64,000 nucleotides of DNA, taken from positions 186,001-250,000 of the forward strand of contig NZ_JBHTLM010000004.1 in assembly GCF_042678945.1 (NCBI RefSeq). The letters run 5' to 3'. Shown here piece by piece: positions 51,571 through 59,957 of this stretch. This stretch comes from Fontibacillus puldeungensis. Lineage in GTDB: Bacteria > Bacillota > Bacilli > Paenibacillales > Paenibacillaceae. Numbering within the stretch: position 1 is the first letter of the stretch; every line of letters begins with the position of its first letter. The notes below the pieces were generated by a model. That model did no database searches. It saw only the letters and a list, made by a program, of their open reading frames with translations, and had not been told where the DNA came from. Position numbers and translations under genes: made by a program.

Positions 51571-52569
51571 TCATCCTTTCAAGGGATCCAAAGTGGAGCT
51601 AACCGGCGTATTCACAACGTTGATCTTCTCCAGACGAGCGTCTAATTCACGCATACGATTAAACGAAGCAATTGAGACTTCTACTTGATCATTACTAGGC
51701 TCTTTGGTAGTCAATAGCTGAAGCCACAGGCCTGGATAACCTAAATAACGAAGTAGCGGAATATCACGTAGCGCATTGGTTACCCGGAGCATCTCAAAGG
51801 AGACTCCGATAACGAGCGGAAGCAGCAGCACACGGATATACATCCGTTCCCATACCGAATCCCAGTGGAAAATCGGAAGGGAGTAAATAACGACACCGAC
51901 AATGACGGTCAAAATGATAAAGCTGCTACCGCAGCGATAATGCAGTCTGCTGTATTTTTGCACATTTTGAGGAGTCAGTTCCTCTCCGGCTTCATAAGCG
52001 GAAATCACTTTATGCTCTGCTCCATGATATTGAAACAGCCGCTTGATAACCGGAGTTTGGGATAAGATCCACAAATAAGTGAGCAAAAGGACGATTTTGA
52101 TAACGCCTTCCACCAGCGTATGCAGCGCTTGGTTGGCAAATGCATGCTGGAATAGATACTGTTCGATCAAAGCAGGTACAAGCGTAAATATTAGCTTGCC
52201 TACGATAAAGGATAGGACCCCAGCGATCGCCACACCGACTAGCATTGTCAGTGAAAATCCGGATTCTTCTTTTTCCTTCTGTTTGGCGCGTTCCTCCGGC
52301 TCCATTTCATCATCTGCCATAGCCTCGGCAGAATAATTCAAATGTTTGGAGCCCTTGGCGCTCGAATCAATGATGCTGACAAGCCCGCGAATAAGCGGGA
52401 TTTTTCGCAGTTTCTTCACCCAATCCTTATCCTGTTTGGGCACTTCCAAAAAAGTGATTTCTCCGCTTTTGCGGCGAACTGCTGTCACATTGACATGTTT
52501 TCCGCCAAACATAACTCCTTCAATAACGGCTTGGCCGCCGTAAATCTTGGGTGCAGATTGATCAGGCAA
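51571..52569 (-). CDS. yqhQ: DUF1385 membrane protein YqhQ
   Basis: 332-residue protein of the DUF1385 family, with the signature YGGQAVIEGVMF near the start and YHGAEHKVISAYEAGEELT, then SRLHYRCGSSFIIL in the middle. About five to six membrane helices. The TTG at 52569 is preferred: AGGAAGGTG lies six bases upstream, and only poor candidates exist further out. Function unsettled. Divergent from yqhR, as in B. subtilis. Confidence 0.88.
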   Translation of the reverse strand: MPDQSAPKIYGGQAVIEGVMFGGKHVNVTAVRRKSGEITFLEVPKQDKDWVKKLRKIPLIRGLVSIIDSSAKGSKHLNYSAEAMADDEMEPEERAKQKEKEESGFSLTMLVGVAIAGVLSFIVGKLIFTLVPALIEQYLFQHAFANQALHTLVEGVIKIVLLLTYLWILSQTPVIKRLFQYHGAEHKVISAYEAGEELTPQNVQKYSRLHYRCGSSFIILTVIVGVVIYSLPIFHWDSVWERMYIRVLLLPLVIGVSFEMLRVTNALRDIPLLRYLGYPGLWLQLLTTKEPSNDQVEVSIASFNRMRELDARLEKINVVNTPVSSTLDPLKG

Positions 52570-52752
52570 ACATTTCACCTTCCTACAATAATATAAATTT
52601 TGCGAACTGACGGCGGATACCATGGTTCGTGATGACTCCATTGTACCCAACTTTGCGGGCAAATTCTAGTTGGTTTAGTCTTTTTGGAAATGAGCATACT
52701 ATCGAGGAAAAAACAGATGGAAATATTTCGATATGGAGGGATGATCGCTAAT

Positions 52753-53340
52753 ATGAGCAACTCGGAAAAAGGGCAGAAGCTGGAACGGCAATCCCGTTAC
52801 AGTGGGGAGCACGAGCGCCAAGTCGACACCCGTATTCAGACCTGGAGGCAGCAGCGCAATCAGCGTACAAATATATGGATGTTTTCACTAGAAGTCGGTT
52901 TCTTTGCCGGGCTCATATGGGGAGGGCTGAAAGGGGTTATGTACTTTATGAGTTTTACGACGGTGCTGCCCGGGTATCTGGTGGAGCCTTTCTTTAAAAG
53001 TAAGTTTTTACATAGTCTCTCCGGGTATTTTGTCGGATGGGCATCGTTTATCGTCTTTTCCATTTTGGCCACGATGCTGTATACGGCCGCTTTCCGCAAG
53101 CTTAAAGGGCCTGGGCCTGGGATACTGTATGGCATTGCATGGTGGACGTTTATTTTTACAATCCTTGGTCCAACGTACCATTTAACCCGTCCGCTCGTAG
53201 AGTTGTCCAAGAATACGGTCCTCAGTGAATTTTGTCTGTACGTGTTGTGGGGATTGTTCATAGGCTACACAGCCGCCGAAGAATTTACAAATGAACGGGG
53301 GAGGGAACCGAAAAAAACGCCGAATAATGCGCTCCAATGA
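52753..53340 (+). CDS. yqhR: conserved membrane protein YqhR
   Basis: 195 residues, four membrane helices from about residue 40 on (WMFSLEVGFFAGLIWGGLKG, GYFVGWASFIVFSILATML, ILYGIAWWTFIFTILGPTYH, LYVLWGLFIGYTAAEEF). The N-terminus is basic and polar. GGAGGG at 52735-52740 supports ATG 52753; ATG 52741 is too close to it. Its last bases overlap an open extension of aroQ, but aroQ itself begins 74 bases later. Family function unknown. Confidence 0.8.
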   Translation: MSNSEKGQKLERQSRYSGEHERQVDTRIQTWRQQRNQRTNIWMFSLEVGFFAGLIWGGLKGVMYFMSFTTVLPGYLVEPFFKSKFLHSLSGYFVGWASFIVFSILATMLYTAAFRKLKGPGPGILYGIAWWTFIFTILGPTYHLTRPLVELSKNTVLSEFCLYVLWGLFIGYTAAEEFTNERGREPKKTPNNALQ

Positions 53341-53414
53341 GGAAAAAACTTCTCAAGCACCTCTCTTCTATGTTAAAATTATTTTTGGTTATTTTTCAGG
53401 AAGGGGGAGCATTG

Positions 53415-53855
53415 ATGTACCGTATCCTGGTAATGAACGGACCAAACCTTAACATGCTTGGGATTCGAGAGCCCGGTGTTTACGGATCAGAGAGACTCCG
53501 TGATATAGAAGATAAATTGAAGCGGCTGGCAGATTCCAGCGATTTGGAGCTGTCTTTTTATCAATCGAATCATGAAGGGGACCTCATCGACCGGATTCAT
53601 GCCGCATTTGGTGTGATTGATGGAATTCTGCTGAATCCGGGTGCACTGACACATTACAGCTATGCTCTTCGGGATGCCCTGACCTCGGTGAAAATCCCTG
53701 TCGTTGAAGTGCATCTGTCCAATATACACGCGCGTGAGGCTTTCCGTCACACTTCGGTGATTGCTCCTATTGCGATAGGGCAAATTGCCGGTTTTGGATC
53801 TTACGGGTATGAATTGGGTCTAAGCGCACTCAAGCGTCATTTGGAGTGTCAATAG
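53415..53855 (+). CDS. aroQ: 3-dehydroquinate dehydratase, type II
   Basis: 146-residue shikimate-pathway enzyme. Motifs are VMNGPNLNMLGIREPGVYG (catalytic Tyr at the end), FYQSNHEGDLIDRIHAA, ILLNPGALTHYSYALRDAL, VEVHLSNIHARE (catalytic His) and GQIAGFGSYGYELGL. ATG 53415 follows AAGGGGGAG. Ortholog of B. subtilis yqhS. Confidence 0.96.
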   Translation: MYRILVMNGPNLNMLGIREPGVYGSERLRDIEDKLKRLADSSDLELSFYQSNHEGDLIDRIHAAFGVIDGILLNPGALTHYSYALRDALTSVKIPVVEVHLSNIHAREAFRHTSVIAPIAIGQIAGFGSYGYELGLSALKRHLECQ

Positions 53856-53915
53856 TGTTGCACATGAAAGACACACGGCAAGCGGGATAAATTGATATAC
53901 AAGGGAGAGTTTATT

Positions 53916-54989
53916 ATGGTGAGCACTCGTGTTGTCCGGCTTCGCGAAGCTATGGAGCTTCAAAATATGGAAGCCGTCCTGATTACCGGAGATGTGAACC
54001 GCCGCTATTTGACGGGATTTACGGGATCTTCAGGCTATGTATTGATAACAGGTCAGAAAGCCTGGTTGCTGACGGATTTCCGTTATCTGACCCAAGCTGC
54101 CGAACAGGCTGCCGGATTCGAAATTGTAGACCATGGGGCTTCAGTGACGGGGACTGTTCAATCTTTGCTGACGCAAGAGGGGATTAAGCGTGTTGGCTTT
54201 GAGGAAGAGAATGTCGTCTTCGCAACCTATCGTACGTACGAAGAAGATTTAGCTCCTATCACGTTGGTACCGCTTAGCGGGCTGGTTGAGGAACTGCGCA
54301 TCTACAAAGACGAACAAGAGCTGGCTTTAATGAAGGAAGCGGCCGATTTGGCTGACCGGACATTCGTACATATGCTGAGTGTATTAAAACCGGGGATCAG
54401 CGAATGGGATGCTGCTCTGGAGCTCGAAACGTTTATGCGCAAAAATGGAGCCTCAGGTCCTTCATTCGATACGATCATGGCTTCAGGGGAACGTTCGGCT
54501 CTTCCTCATGGCGTGGCAAGCTCGCGCATTATACAAAGTAATGAGCTTGTAACGATGGATTTCGGCGCATTGCTAAACGGATATTGCTCGGATATCACTC
54601 GTACGGTCGGTATTGGAAACCCGAGTCCCAAGCATCGCGAGATTTATGATATTGTCCTGGAAGCACAATTGCATACGCTGGAGTTCCTTCGTCCCGGCAT
54701 GACCGGACGGGAAGCGGATGCGTTGGCCCGAGACGTCATTACCCGCTACGGCTATGGTGAACAATTCGGTCATAGCACCGGTCATGGACTAGGCATGGAG
54801 GTGCATGAAGCGCCTCGCGTATCCAAACTTAGCGATACAGTGCTGAAGCCGGGCATGGTTGTCACGGTTGAGCCGGGTATTTATTTGCCGGGATTCGGCG
54901 GGGTCCGTATCGAAGATGATGTCGTTATTACGGAGACCGGAATCCGCCGCTTGACGGAATCAACGAAAGAATATACAGTAATCGCTTAG
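53916..54989 (+). CDS. yqhT: M24-family Xaa-Pro aminopeptidase (YqhT)
   Basis: 357-residue metallopeptidase that removes N-terminal residues before proline. N-terminal creatinase-like domain (about 1-130), then the pita-bread fold with ligands in TMDFGALLNGYCSDITRT, HSTGHGLGMEVHEAPR, TVEPGIYLPGFGGVRIEDDV. ATG 53916 follows AAGGGAGAG. It precedes efp, as yqhT precedes yqhU/efp in B. subtilis. Confidence 0.94.
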   Translation: MVSTRVVRLREAMELQNMEAVLITGDVNRRYLTGFTGSSGYVLITGQKAWLLTDFRYLTQAAEQAAGFEIVDHGASVTGTVQSLLTQEGIKRVGFEEENVVFATYRTYEEDLAPITLVPLSGLVEELRIYKDEQELALMKEAADLADRTFVHMLSVLKPGISEWDAALELETFMRKNGASGPSFDTIMASGERSALPHGVASSRIIQSNELVTMDFGALLNGYCSDITRTVGIGNPSPKHREIYDIVLEAQLHTLEFLRPGMTGREADALARDVITRYGYGEQFGHSTGHGLGMEVHEAPRVSKLSDTVLKPGMVVTVEPGIYLPGFGGVRIEDDVVITETGIRRLTESTKEYTVIA

Positions 54990-54998
54990 GGGCATTGC

Positions 54999-55051
54999 GC
55001 ATTTTAGAAATCCCCTCTGCCACGTTGGATGTGTACTCCTTGAACGTGGGG
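54999..55051 (+). other. hairpins between yqhT and efp
   Basis: GGGG (54999-55002) with CCCC (55012-55015), and CCACGTT (55020-55026) with AACGTGG (55043-55049). There is no T run, so these look like processing or leader structures rather than a terminator. A 155-base gap separates the genes. Confidence 0.3.
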
Positions 55052-55144
55052 TAGCAGCAACTTACGTATGTAGTGTTCGATTTTCGGGTATTTTTAATTT
55101 ACAATTTATAAATGGTGTTAACCCTACTTGAGGAGGTACTATTA

Positions 55145-55702
55145 GTGATTTCAGTAAACGATTTTAAAACAGGCTTGACCGTCGAGGTAGACGGTGATAT
55201 TTATACGGTGCTTGAATTCCAGCACGTAAAACCAGGTAAGGGTGCGGCATTCGTTCGCTCCAAATTGAAAAATCTCCGCAATGGCAACACGGTAGAGAAA
55301 ACGTTTCGTGCCGGTGAAACGATTGGCCGGGCTATAATTGAAAACCGTGACGTACAATATTTGTATGCTAGCGGCCAAGAACATACCTTCATGGACAACG
55401 AAACCTACGATCAATTCAGCTTGACCTCGGATCAACTGAAGTGGGAGCTTAACTTCCTGAAAGAAAATATGAACGTAAAAATCGTCAGCTACCAAGGTGA
55501 AATTCTTGGAATCAACCTGCCTAACAGTGTTGAGCTGCGCGTTATTGAAACCGAGCCAGGGATCAAAGGAAACACGGCTACCGGTGCGACTAAAAATGCC
55601 AAAGTTGAAACAGGTCTTAATGTTCAAGTACCTTTGTTCATCAATGAAGACGACGTTCTTCTAATTGACACACGTGAGGGCAAATACATTTCCCGTGCCT
55701 AG
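55145..55702 (+). CDS. efp: translation elongation factor P
   Basis: 185-residue factor that rescues ribosomes stalled at polyproline. The KOW-like N-terminal domain holds HVKPGKGAAFVRSKLKNL with the modifiable Lys near position 32; two OB domains follow, ending LFINEDDVLLIDTREGKYISRA. GTG 55145 is the start: GAGGAGG lies upstream and the length then equals that of the family. Confidence 0.97.
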   Translation: MISVNDFKTGLTVEVDGDIYTVLEFQHVKPGKGAAFVRSKLKNLRNGNTVEKTFRAGETIGRAIIENRDVQYLYASGQEHTFMDNETYDQFSLTSDQLKWELNFLKENMNVKIVSYQGEILGINLPNSVELRVIETEPGIKGNTATGATKNAKVETGLNVQVPLFINEDDVLLIDTREGKYISRA

Positions 55703-55767
55703 TCTTGCGGCAGGTTAAAGTTCCTTGAAGCCGAAATAGCTTAGACTATACGGATCTTAAAGCACGA

Positions 55768-55798
55768 TCCTCCACCTTTAGAGGTGGAGGAATTTTTT
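55768..55798 (+). terminator. terminator of efp
   Basis: TCCTCCACCT (55768-55777) and AGGTGGAGGA (55782-55791) followed by six T. Confidence 0.92.
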
Positions 55799-55816
55799 GT
55801 AATGTCACTAAAAGCA

Positions 55817-55844
55817 TTGACTTGGCTTAGGTTCTTCGTATTAT
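55817..55844 (+). promoter_or_regulatory. promoter of lysC
   Basis: TTGACT (55817-55822), 16 bases, TATTAT (55839-55844). The leader is only about 65 bases, too short for a lysine riboswitch, and none is seen. Confidence 0.6.
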
Positions 55845-55918
55845 ACTGATTTAAAGCGTTACTAGTTCAAATAGCTGAAAGTTTGGGCTGGATTGAGCAT
55901 ATTTAGGGAGGGCTTGAC

Positions 55919-57172
55919 TTGGCTTTGTACGTTATGAAATTTGGAGGCAGTTCCGTTGGCGACACGGAGCGCATGCAGCGTGTGGCAAGACGCGTTGTCG
56001 AGAAGCAAGAAGAAGGAAATCAGGTTATGGTTGTCGTATCCGCGATGGGGGACACGACGGATGATCTGATCGATCAAGCGAAGCTGCTGAGCAAAGAGCC
56101 GCCATCAAGGGAAATGGATATGCTGATGACCACCGGCGAGCAAATCTCCATTGCCCTGCTTTCGATCGCCATTCAAGAGTTGGGGGCTAAGGCTGTTTCA
56201 TATACAGGCTGGCAGGCAGGCTTCCGTACGGAGGCCGTTCACGGCAAGGCGCGAATTACTGATATTCGACCGGATAAAGTTCTCAAATCGCTCCAAGAGG
56301 GGAATATCGTCATCGTTGCTGGTTTTCAAGGGATGACTGAAGACGGCGAAATTACGACATTTGGCCGGGGCGGCTCAGATACGACAGCTGTAGCGTTGGC
56401 TGCGGCTACTTCCGCCGATTATTGCGAGATATACACAGACGTGGACGGAGTGTATTCAACAGATCCGCGGATCGTAAAAAATGCGCGTAAACTGAATGAA
56501 ATTTCCTATGATGAAATGCTGGAACTTGCAAATTTAGGCGCAGCGGTGCTGCATCCCAGAGCCGTAGAATATGCCAAGCATAATCAGGTTCGTCTCATCG
56601 TCCGCTCGAGCTTTAATCATAATGAAGGAACTGTAGTTAAGGAGGAAGCGAATATGGAACAAGGTGTTGTTGTCAGCGGGATTGCCTATGATAAAAATGT
56701 AGCTCGGATCAGTATTTTAGGGGTATCCCACGTTCCTGGCGTACTTGCGAAGGTGTTTGGTTCTCTGGCTGCAGAAAAAATCGACGTTGATATTATCGTC
56801 CAAAGTGGTGTACAGAGTGGAAAGGCTGACTTCTCCTTTACTGTGGCCTTGTCTGATCGTGAGAAGGCGCTGAAGGTTCTGGAAGGTATTCATGCTGAAC
56901 TGCCTTACGATGAAGTAACTTCCGAAGATGGTCTGGTTAAGGTCTCCATCGTTGGCGCGGGCATGGTCAGCCATCCTGGTGTTGCAGCCCAAATGTTTGA
57001 TGTCATTTCAAAGCTGGGAGTAAACATCAAAATGGTGAGTACCTCTGAAATCAAGGTATCCTGCGTGATTGACGGAGCTCAGTTGAGTGAGGTTGTTCAA
57101 GCCCTTCATACCGCTTATGGTCTTGATACGGAAAACCAAGCTTTTGTCGGTGGTCCGAAGGATCGTCGGTAA
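55919..57172 (+). CDS. lysC: aspartate kinase, alpha subunit
   Basis: 417-residue first enzyme of the aspartate family pathway. Catalytic domain with VMKFGGSSVGD at the N-terminus, TTFGRGGSDTTAVALAAA, and EIYTDVDGVYSTDPRI; two ACT domains from about 260 on (RISILGVSHVPGVLAKVF and VSIVGAGMVSHPGVAAQMF). The TTG at 55919 follows GGGAGGG. It is of the Bacillus LysC type (lysine-sensitive aspartokinase II) with an internal start for the beta subunit. Confidence 0.94.
   Translation: MALYVMKFGGSSVGDTERMQRVARRVVEKQEEGNQVMVVVSAMGDTTDDLIDQAKLLSKEPPSREMDMLMTTGEQISIALLSIAIQELGAKAVSYTGWQAGFRTEAVHGKARITDIRPDKVLKSLQEGNIVIVAGFQGMTEDGEITTFGRGGSDTTAVALAAATSADYCEIYTDVDGVYSTDPRIVKNARKLNEISYDEMLELANLGAAVLHPRAVEYAKHNQVRLIVRSSFNHNEGTVVKEEANMEQGVVVSGIAYDKNVARISILGVSHVPGVLAKVFGSLAAEKIDVDIIVQSGVQSGKADFSFTVALSDREKALKVLEGIHAELPYDEVTSEDGLVKVSIVGAGMVSHPGVAAQMFDVISKLGVNIKMVSTSEIKVSCVIDGAQLSEVVQALHTAYGLDTENQAFVGGPKDRR
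56654..57172 (+). CDS. lysC: aspartate kinase beta subunit by internal initiation
   Basis: AAGGAGG (56639-56645) lies eight bases before the in-frame ATG at codon 246. The product is 172 residues and comprises the regulatory ACT domains only. B. subtilis LysC makes its beta subunit from an internal start at the same codon position, so an alpha2-beta2 enzyme is expected. Confidence 0.8.
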   Translation: MEQGVVVSGIAYDKNVARISILGVSHVPGVLAKVFGSLAAEKIDVDIIVQSGVQSGKADFSFTVALSDREKALKVLEGIHAELPYDEVTSEDGLVKVSIVGAGMVSHPGVAAQMFDVISKLGVNIKMVSTSEIKVSCVIDGAQLSEVVQALHTAYGLDTENQAFVGGPKDRR

Positions 57173-57230
57173 ACAGATGATAGGAAGAAACAGCTAGTTA
57201 TTTATAAATGATAGTTAAGTGTACCTCTAA

Positions 57231-57273
57231 GGTATCTTCAAGCCGCGAAGCCGGTTTGAAGGTGCCTTTTTTT
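57231..57273 (+). terminator. terminator of lysC
   Basis: GGTATCTTCAAGCC (57231-57244) pairs with GGTTTGAAGGTGCC (57253-57266) with G-T pairs, then seven T. Confidence 0.9.
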
Positions 57274-57403
57274 CTCGCTATTCACGACTTACCATCCTCC
57301 CCTAGTAAATGCAATTTCTCTAAGAAGTTAGACTCTTTTTTAATAAAAAAAGATATTCAGGCATAACGTTAAGAGAGCGAACTTGGACAAGAAGGAGGTT
57401 ATT

Positions 57404-57670
57404 ATGCTCGATAAATTTGTGACCAGCATGGCTTCGCTAAGGTTTCTCTCGGGAACGATAGAAATCCTGGCAGCGATCCTGATGCTAAAGCTCGGTAGGG
57501 TTGATAAAGCGCTGGCAGTCAACTCGACGCTTGCCTTCGTTGGCCCCACGATCCTCATCGTAACGACATCCATCGGACTTGCCGGAATGGCCGATAAGCT
57601 GTCCTGGGGCAAGATGCTGTGGATCGCATGCGGCGTGACCTGTCTCTTAATAGGTATTTTAAAGAAATGA
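57404..57670 (+). CDS. yqhV: YqhV-family (DUF2619) small membrane protein
   Basis: 88 residues with three membrane segments (FLSGTIEILAAILMLKLG, AFVGPTILIVTTSIGLAGMA, MLWIACGVTCLLIGIL). Directly upstream of spoIIIA as in B. subtilis. ATG 57404 follows AAGGAGG. Function unknown; sporulation-linked by context. Confidence 0.85.
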   Translation: MLDKFVTSMASLRFLSGTIEILAAILMLKLGRVDKALAVNSTLAFVGPTILIVTTSIGLAGMADKLSWGKMLWIACGVTCLLIGILKK

Positions 57671-57681
57671 TAGATTTCCCG

Positions 57682-57709
57682 GCATAAAGACAAAGTACAG
57701 GCATACACA
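57682..57709 (+). promoter_or_regulatory. candidate SigE promoter of the spoIIIA operon
   Basis: GCATAA (57682-57687), 14 bases, CATACACA (57702-57709), close to the SigE pattern (ATA-type -35, CATACA-type -10). spoIIIA is a SigE-dependent mother-cell operon in Bacillus. Confidence 0.6.
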
Positions 57710-57763
57710 TGAGGTATAGCAAAAAACAATCCAAATAAGAGTAAGAGTTTTGGGGGTACGCCT

Positions 57764-58762
57764 ATGGACCCAAGTTGGTTAACCGTATTTCCCGACAACA
57801 TCCGCGACCTGCTGCGCAAACTTCCGCCTTCAATCTTTCCGGCTTTGGAGGAAATCCGAATACGGGAAGGGCGCCCGCTAGAGATTAACTCAGGGGGACG
57901 TTACTATTTTTTGACTCCGGACGGAGAATTAACTCGAAATCCGCAAGTCGCGTATAAACCCGGTAAACAGGATGGCAATCGTCTGCTTGATCAGATTACC
58001 AACCATTCGCTGTACACCATGGAAGAGGAGCTTCGCAAAGGGTTCATAACGATTGCAGGTGGCCATCGGATTGGACTGGCTGGTAGAGCTTTGCTAAGCG
58101 GCGGGAGAGTTGAGCATTTGAGGGACATCAGCGGTTTTAACGTACGGATCGCTAGGGAGGTTAAAGGGATAGCCGATCCGATCCTGCCCAAGCTGCTCGA
58201 CTTCAAGCACAAGAGCGTCCTTCACACCTTGATTCTCTCTCCACCGCAGCAGGGTAAAACGACACTGATTCGCGACTTGGCGAGACAAATCAGCAGCGGG
58301 TCATGGAGTCACCCGGATGCAGGCTGGCCGGGCCTTAAAGTAGCGGTAATCGACGAACGATCGGAGATCGCTGGCAGCAAACGCGGTGTTCCTGGCTTTG
58401 ATATCGGACCGCGGACGGATGTGATGGATGGTTGCCCAAAGGCGGAAGGCATTATGATGATGATCCGGTCGATGTCGCCGGATGTGCTGATCGTCGATGA
58501 AATTGGGCGCCCTGAGGATGCCGAAGCGCTGGCCGAGGCGCTTCACGCCGGAGTGCGTGTTATTGCCACGGCGCACGGCTCGAGCGTGGATGATCTTTCA
58601 ATGCGCCCCGCGCTGTCCAAGCTGTCGGAGACGTCTTTTTTCCAAATGTATGTTGTTCTCGAACGTACGGAGAAAGGCTTAGCTTTCAGGCTATGGGACG
58701 GTAAACGACGCAGCATTCAGACGCAGGCTTTCGGTTGGAAGGGCAGGGAAGAGCATGCTTAA
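57764..58762 (+). CDS. spoIIIAA: stage III sporulation protein AA
   Basis: 332-residue AAA+-like secretion ATPase of the SpoIIIA-SpoIIQ feeding-tube complex, in the mother cell. Walker A is PPQQGKTTLIRDLA and Walker B is VLIVDEIGRPEDAEAL, followed by ATAHGSSVDDL. The N-terminal domain (1-130) is SpoIIIAA-specific. It overlaps the next gene by eight bases. Confidence 0.96.
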   Translation: MDPSWLTVFPDNIRDLLRKLPPSIFPALEEIRIREGRPLEINSGGRYYFLTPDGELTRNPQVAYKPGKQDGNRLLDQITNHSLYTMEEELRKGFITIAGGHRIGLAGRALLSGGRVEHLRDISGFNVRIAREVKGIADPILPKLLDFKHKSVLHTLILSPPQQGKTTLIRDLARQISSGSWSHPDAGWPGLKVAVIDERSEIAGSKRGVPGFDIGPRTDVMDGCPKAEGIMMMIRSMSPDVLIVDEIGRPEDAEALAEALHAGVRVIATAHGSSVDDLSMRPALSKLSETSFFQMYVVLERTEKGLAFRLWDGKRRSIQTQAFGWKGREEHA

Positions 58763-59273
58763 AATATTGGGTGCCGCGCTTGTACTTTTGGCAGCTACAC
58801 TGGCCGGCTGGCTGCAGGCCAGACAATTTGCGAACCGCCCGAATCATATTCGCAGGCTCATTCTTGCTCTAAAACGGCTGGAGACGGAAATCATGTACGG
58901 GTTCACGCCTCTCCCAGATGCTTTTCGTCGGATCGGTGAGCAAAGCGGGGAGCCAATCAAAGCCGTCTTCACAACTGCGGCGGATAACATGTCTTCACCA
59001 AACCGTTACACTGCCCAGGAAAGCCTGCAACTGGCCGCGGAAAAAGTATGGAAGTATACGGCAATGAAAGCTCCAGAGCAGGAAGTGATCCGTCAACTAA
59101 GCTACACGCTTGGAACGAGCGATCGGAAGGATCAACTCGGTCACCTGGCGACGGCGGTGCGGCAGCTTGAAAGCGAGGAATCCACAGCACGAGAGGAACA
59201 AGCCCGGTATGAAAAAATGTATCGAAGTCTCGGACTTCTGTGCGGAGCGTTCATCGTCATACTGTTCTACTGA
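58755..59273 (+). CDS. spoIIIAB: stage III sporulation protein AB
   Basis: 172 residues, GspF-like protein of the channel complex. N-terminal membrane helix (LKILGAALVLLAATLAGWLQ), helical domain with RRLILALKRLETEIMYGFTPLPDAF, and C-terminal helix LGLLCGAFIVILFY. ATG lies inside the end of spoIIIAA. Confidence 0.95.
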   Translation: MLKILGAALVLLAATLAGWLQARQFANRPNHIRRLILALKRLETEIMYGFTPLPDAFRRIGEQSGEPIKAVFTTAADNMSSPNRYTAQESLQLAAEKVWKYTAMKAPEQEVIRQLSYTLGTSDRKDQLGHLATAVRQLESEESTAREEQARYEKMYRSLGLLCGAFIVILFY

Positions 59274-59335
59274 AATCCATTCCCCCTCCCAAGACTGGTT
59301 GTCGCCAGTGAAATCGATAGTGAGGTGCCAAATCA

Positions 59336-59539
59336 ATGAACATAGAAGTGAACGCCATTTTTCAAATTGCGGGCATCGGCATTATTATCGCCATGATCCA
59401 TACAGTGCTGAAGCAAATGGGAAAAGAAGACATGGCACATTGGGTGACGCTGATCGGATTTGTCGTTGTGCTGTTTATGGTCATCCGGCTGCTGGACAGT
59501 TTGTTTCAGGAAATTAAGTCGATCTTCTTATTTCAGTAG
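59336..59539 (+). CDS. spoIIIAC: stage III sporulation protein AC
   Basis: 67-residue protein with two membrane helices (IFQIAGIGIIIAMIHTVLKQ and VTLIGFVVVLFMVIRLLDSLF), the normal size of the family. GTGAGGTG precedes the ATG. Related to spoIIIAD, which follows. Confidence 0.95.
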   Translation: MNIEVNAIFQIAGIGIIIAMIHTVLKQMGKEDMAHWVTLIGFVVVLFMVIRLLDSLFQEIKSIFLFQ

Positions 59540-59550
59540 GTGAGCTCTCC

Positions 59551-59940
59551 GTGGAAATCATTCAAATTGTGGGACTCGGGCTCATTGCGACGGTACTTAT
59601 CTTGGTACTCAAAGAACAAAAGCCGATGTTCGCTTTTTTAATCGCAGCCAGTACAGGAATCATCATATTTTTATTTTTAATTGGAAAAATCGGCGGAATT
59701 ATTAAAGTGCTAGAGGATTTGGCAGAAGCTTCCGGCGTTCAAATGGTTTATCTCAAAACCATTCTAAAGATCATCGGAATCGCTTATATTGCTGAATTTG
59801 GGGCTCAAATTGTCCGAGATGCGGGACAGGAAAGCATTGCTTCAAAAATCGAAATGGCGGGGAAAGTGCTAATTATGGTACTGGCCATTCCAATCATCAG
59901 CATCATCATTGAGACAGTAATTAAGCTGCTGCCGGCTTAA
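59551..59940 (+). CDS. spoIIIAD: stage III sporulation protein AD
   Basis: 129 residues with four membrane segments; the first half resembles SpoIIIAC (VEIIQIVGLGLIATVLILVLK). The start is GTG at 59551 following GTAGGTGAG. Membrane part of the channel. Confidence 0.95.
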   Translation: MEIIQIVGLGLIATVLILVLKEQKPMFAFLIAASTGIIIFLFLIGKIGGIIKVLEDLAEASGVQMVYLKTILKIIGIAYIAEFGAQIVRDAGQESIASKIEMAGKVLIMVLAIPIISIIIETVIKLLPA

Positions 59941-59957
59941 ATAAGGGTGGGAGAAGG

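Noticed and set aside
55800..55918. lysine riboswitch in front of lysC
   Set aside because: The leader is about 65 bases after the likely start and lacks the L-box core; none can fit.
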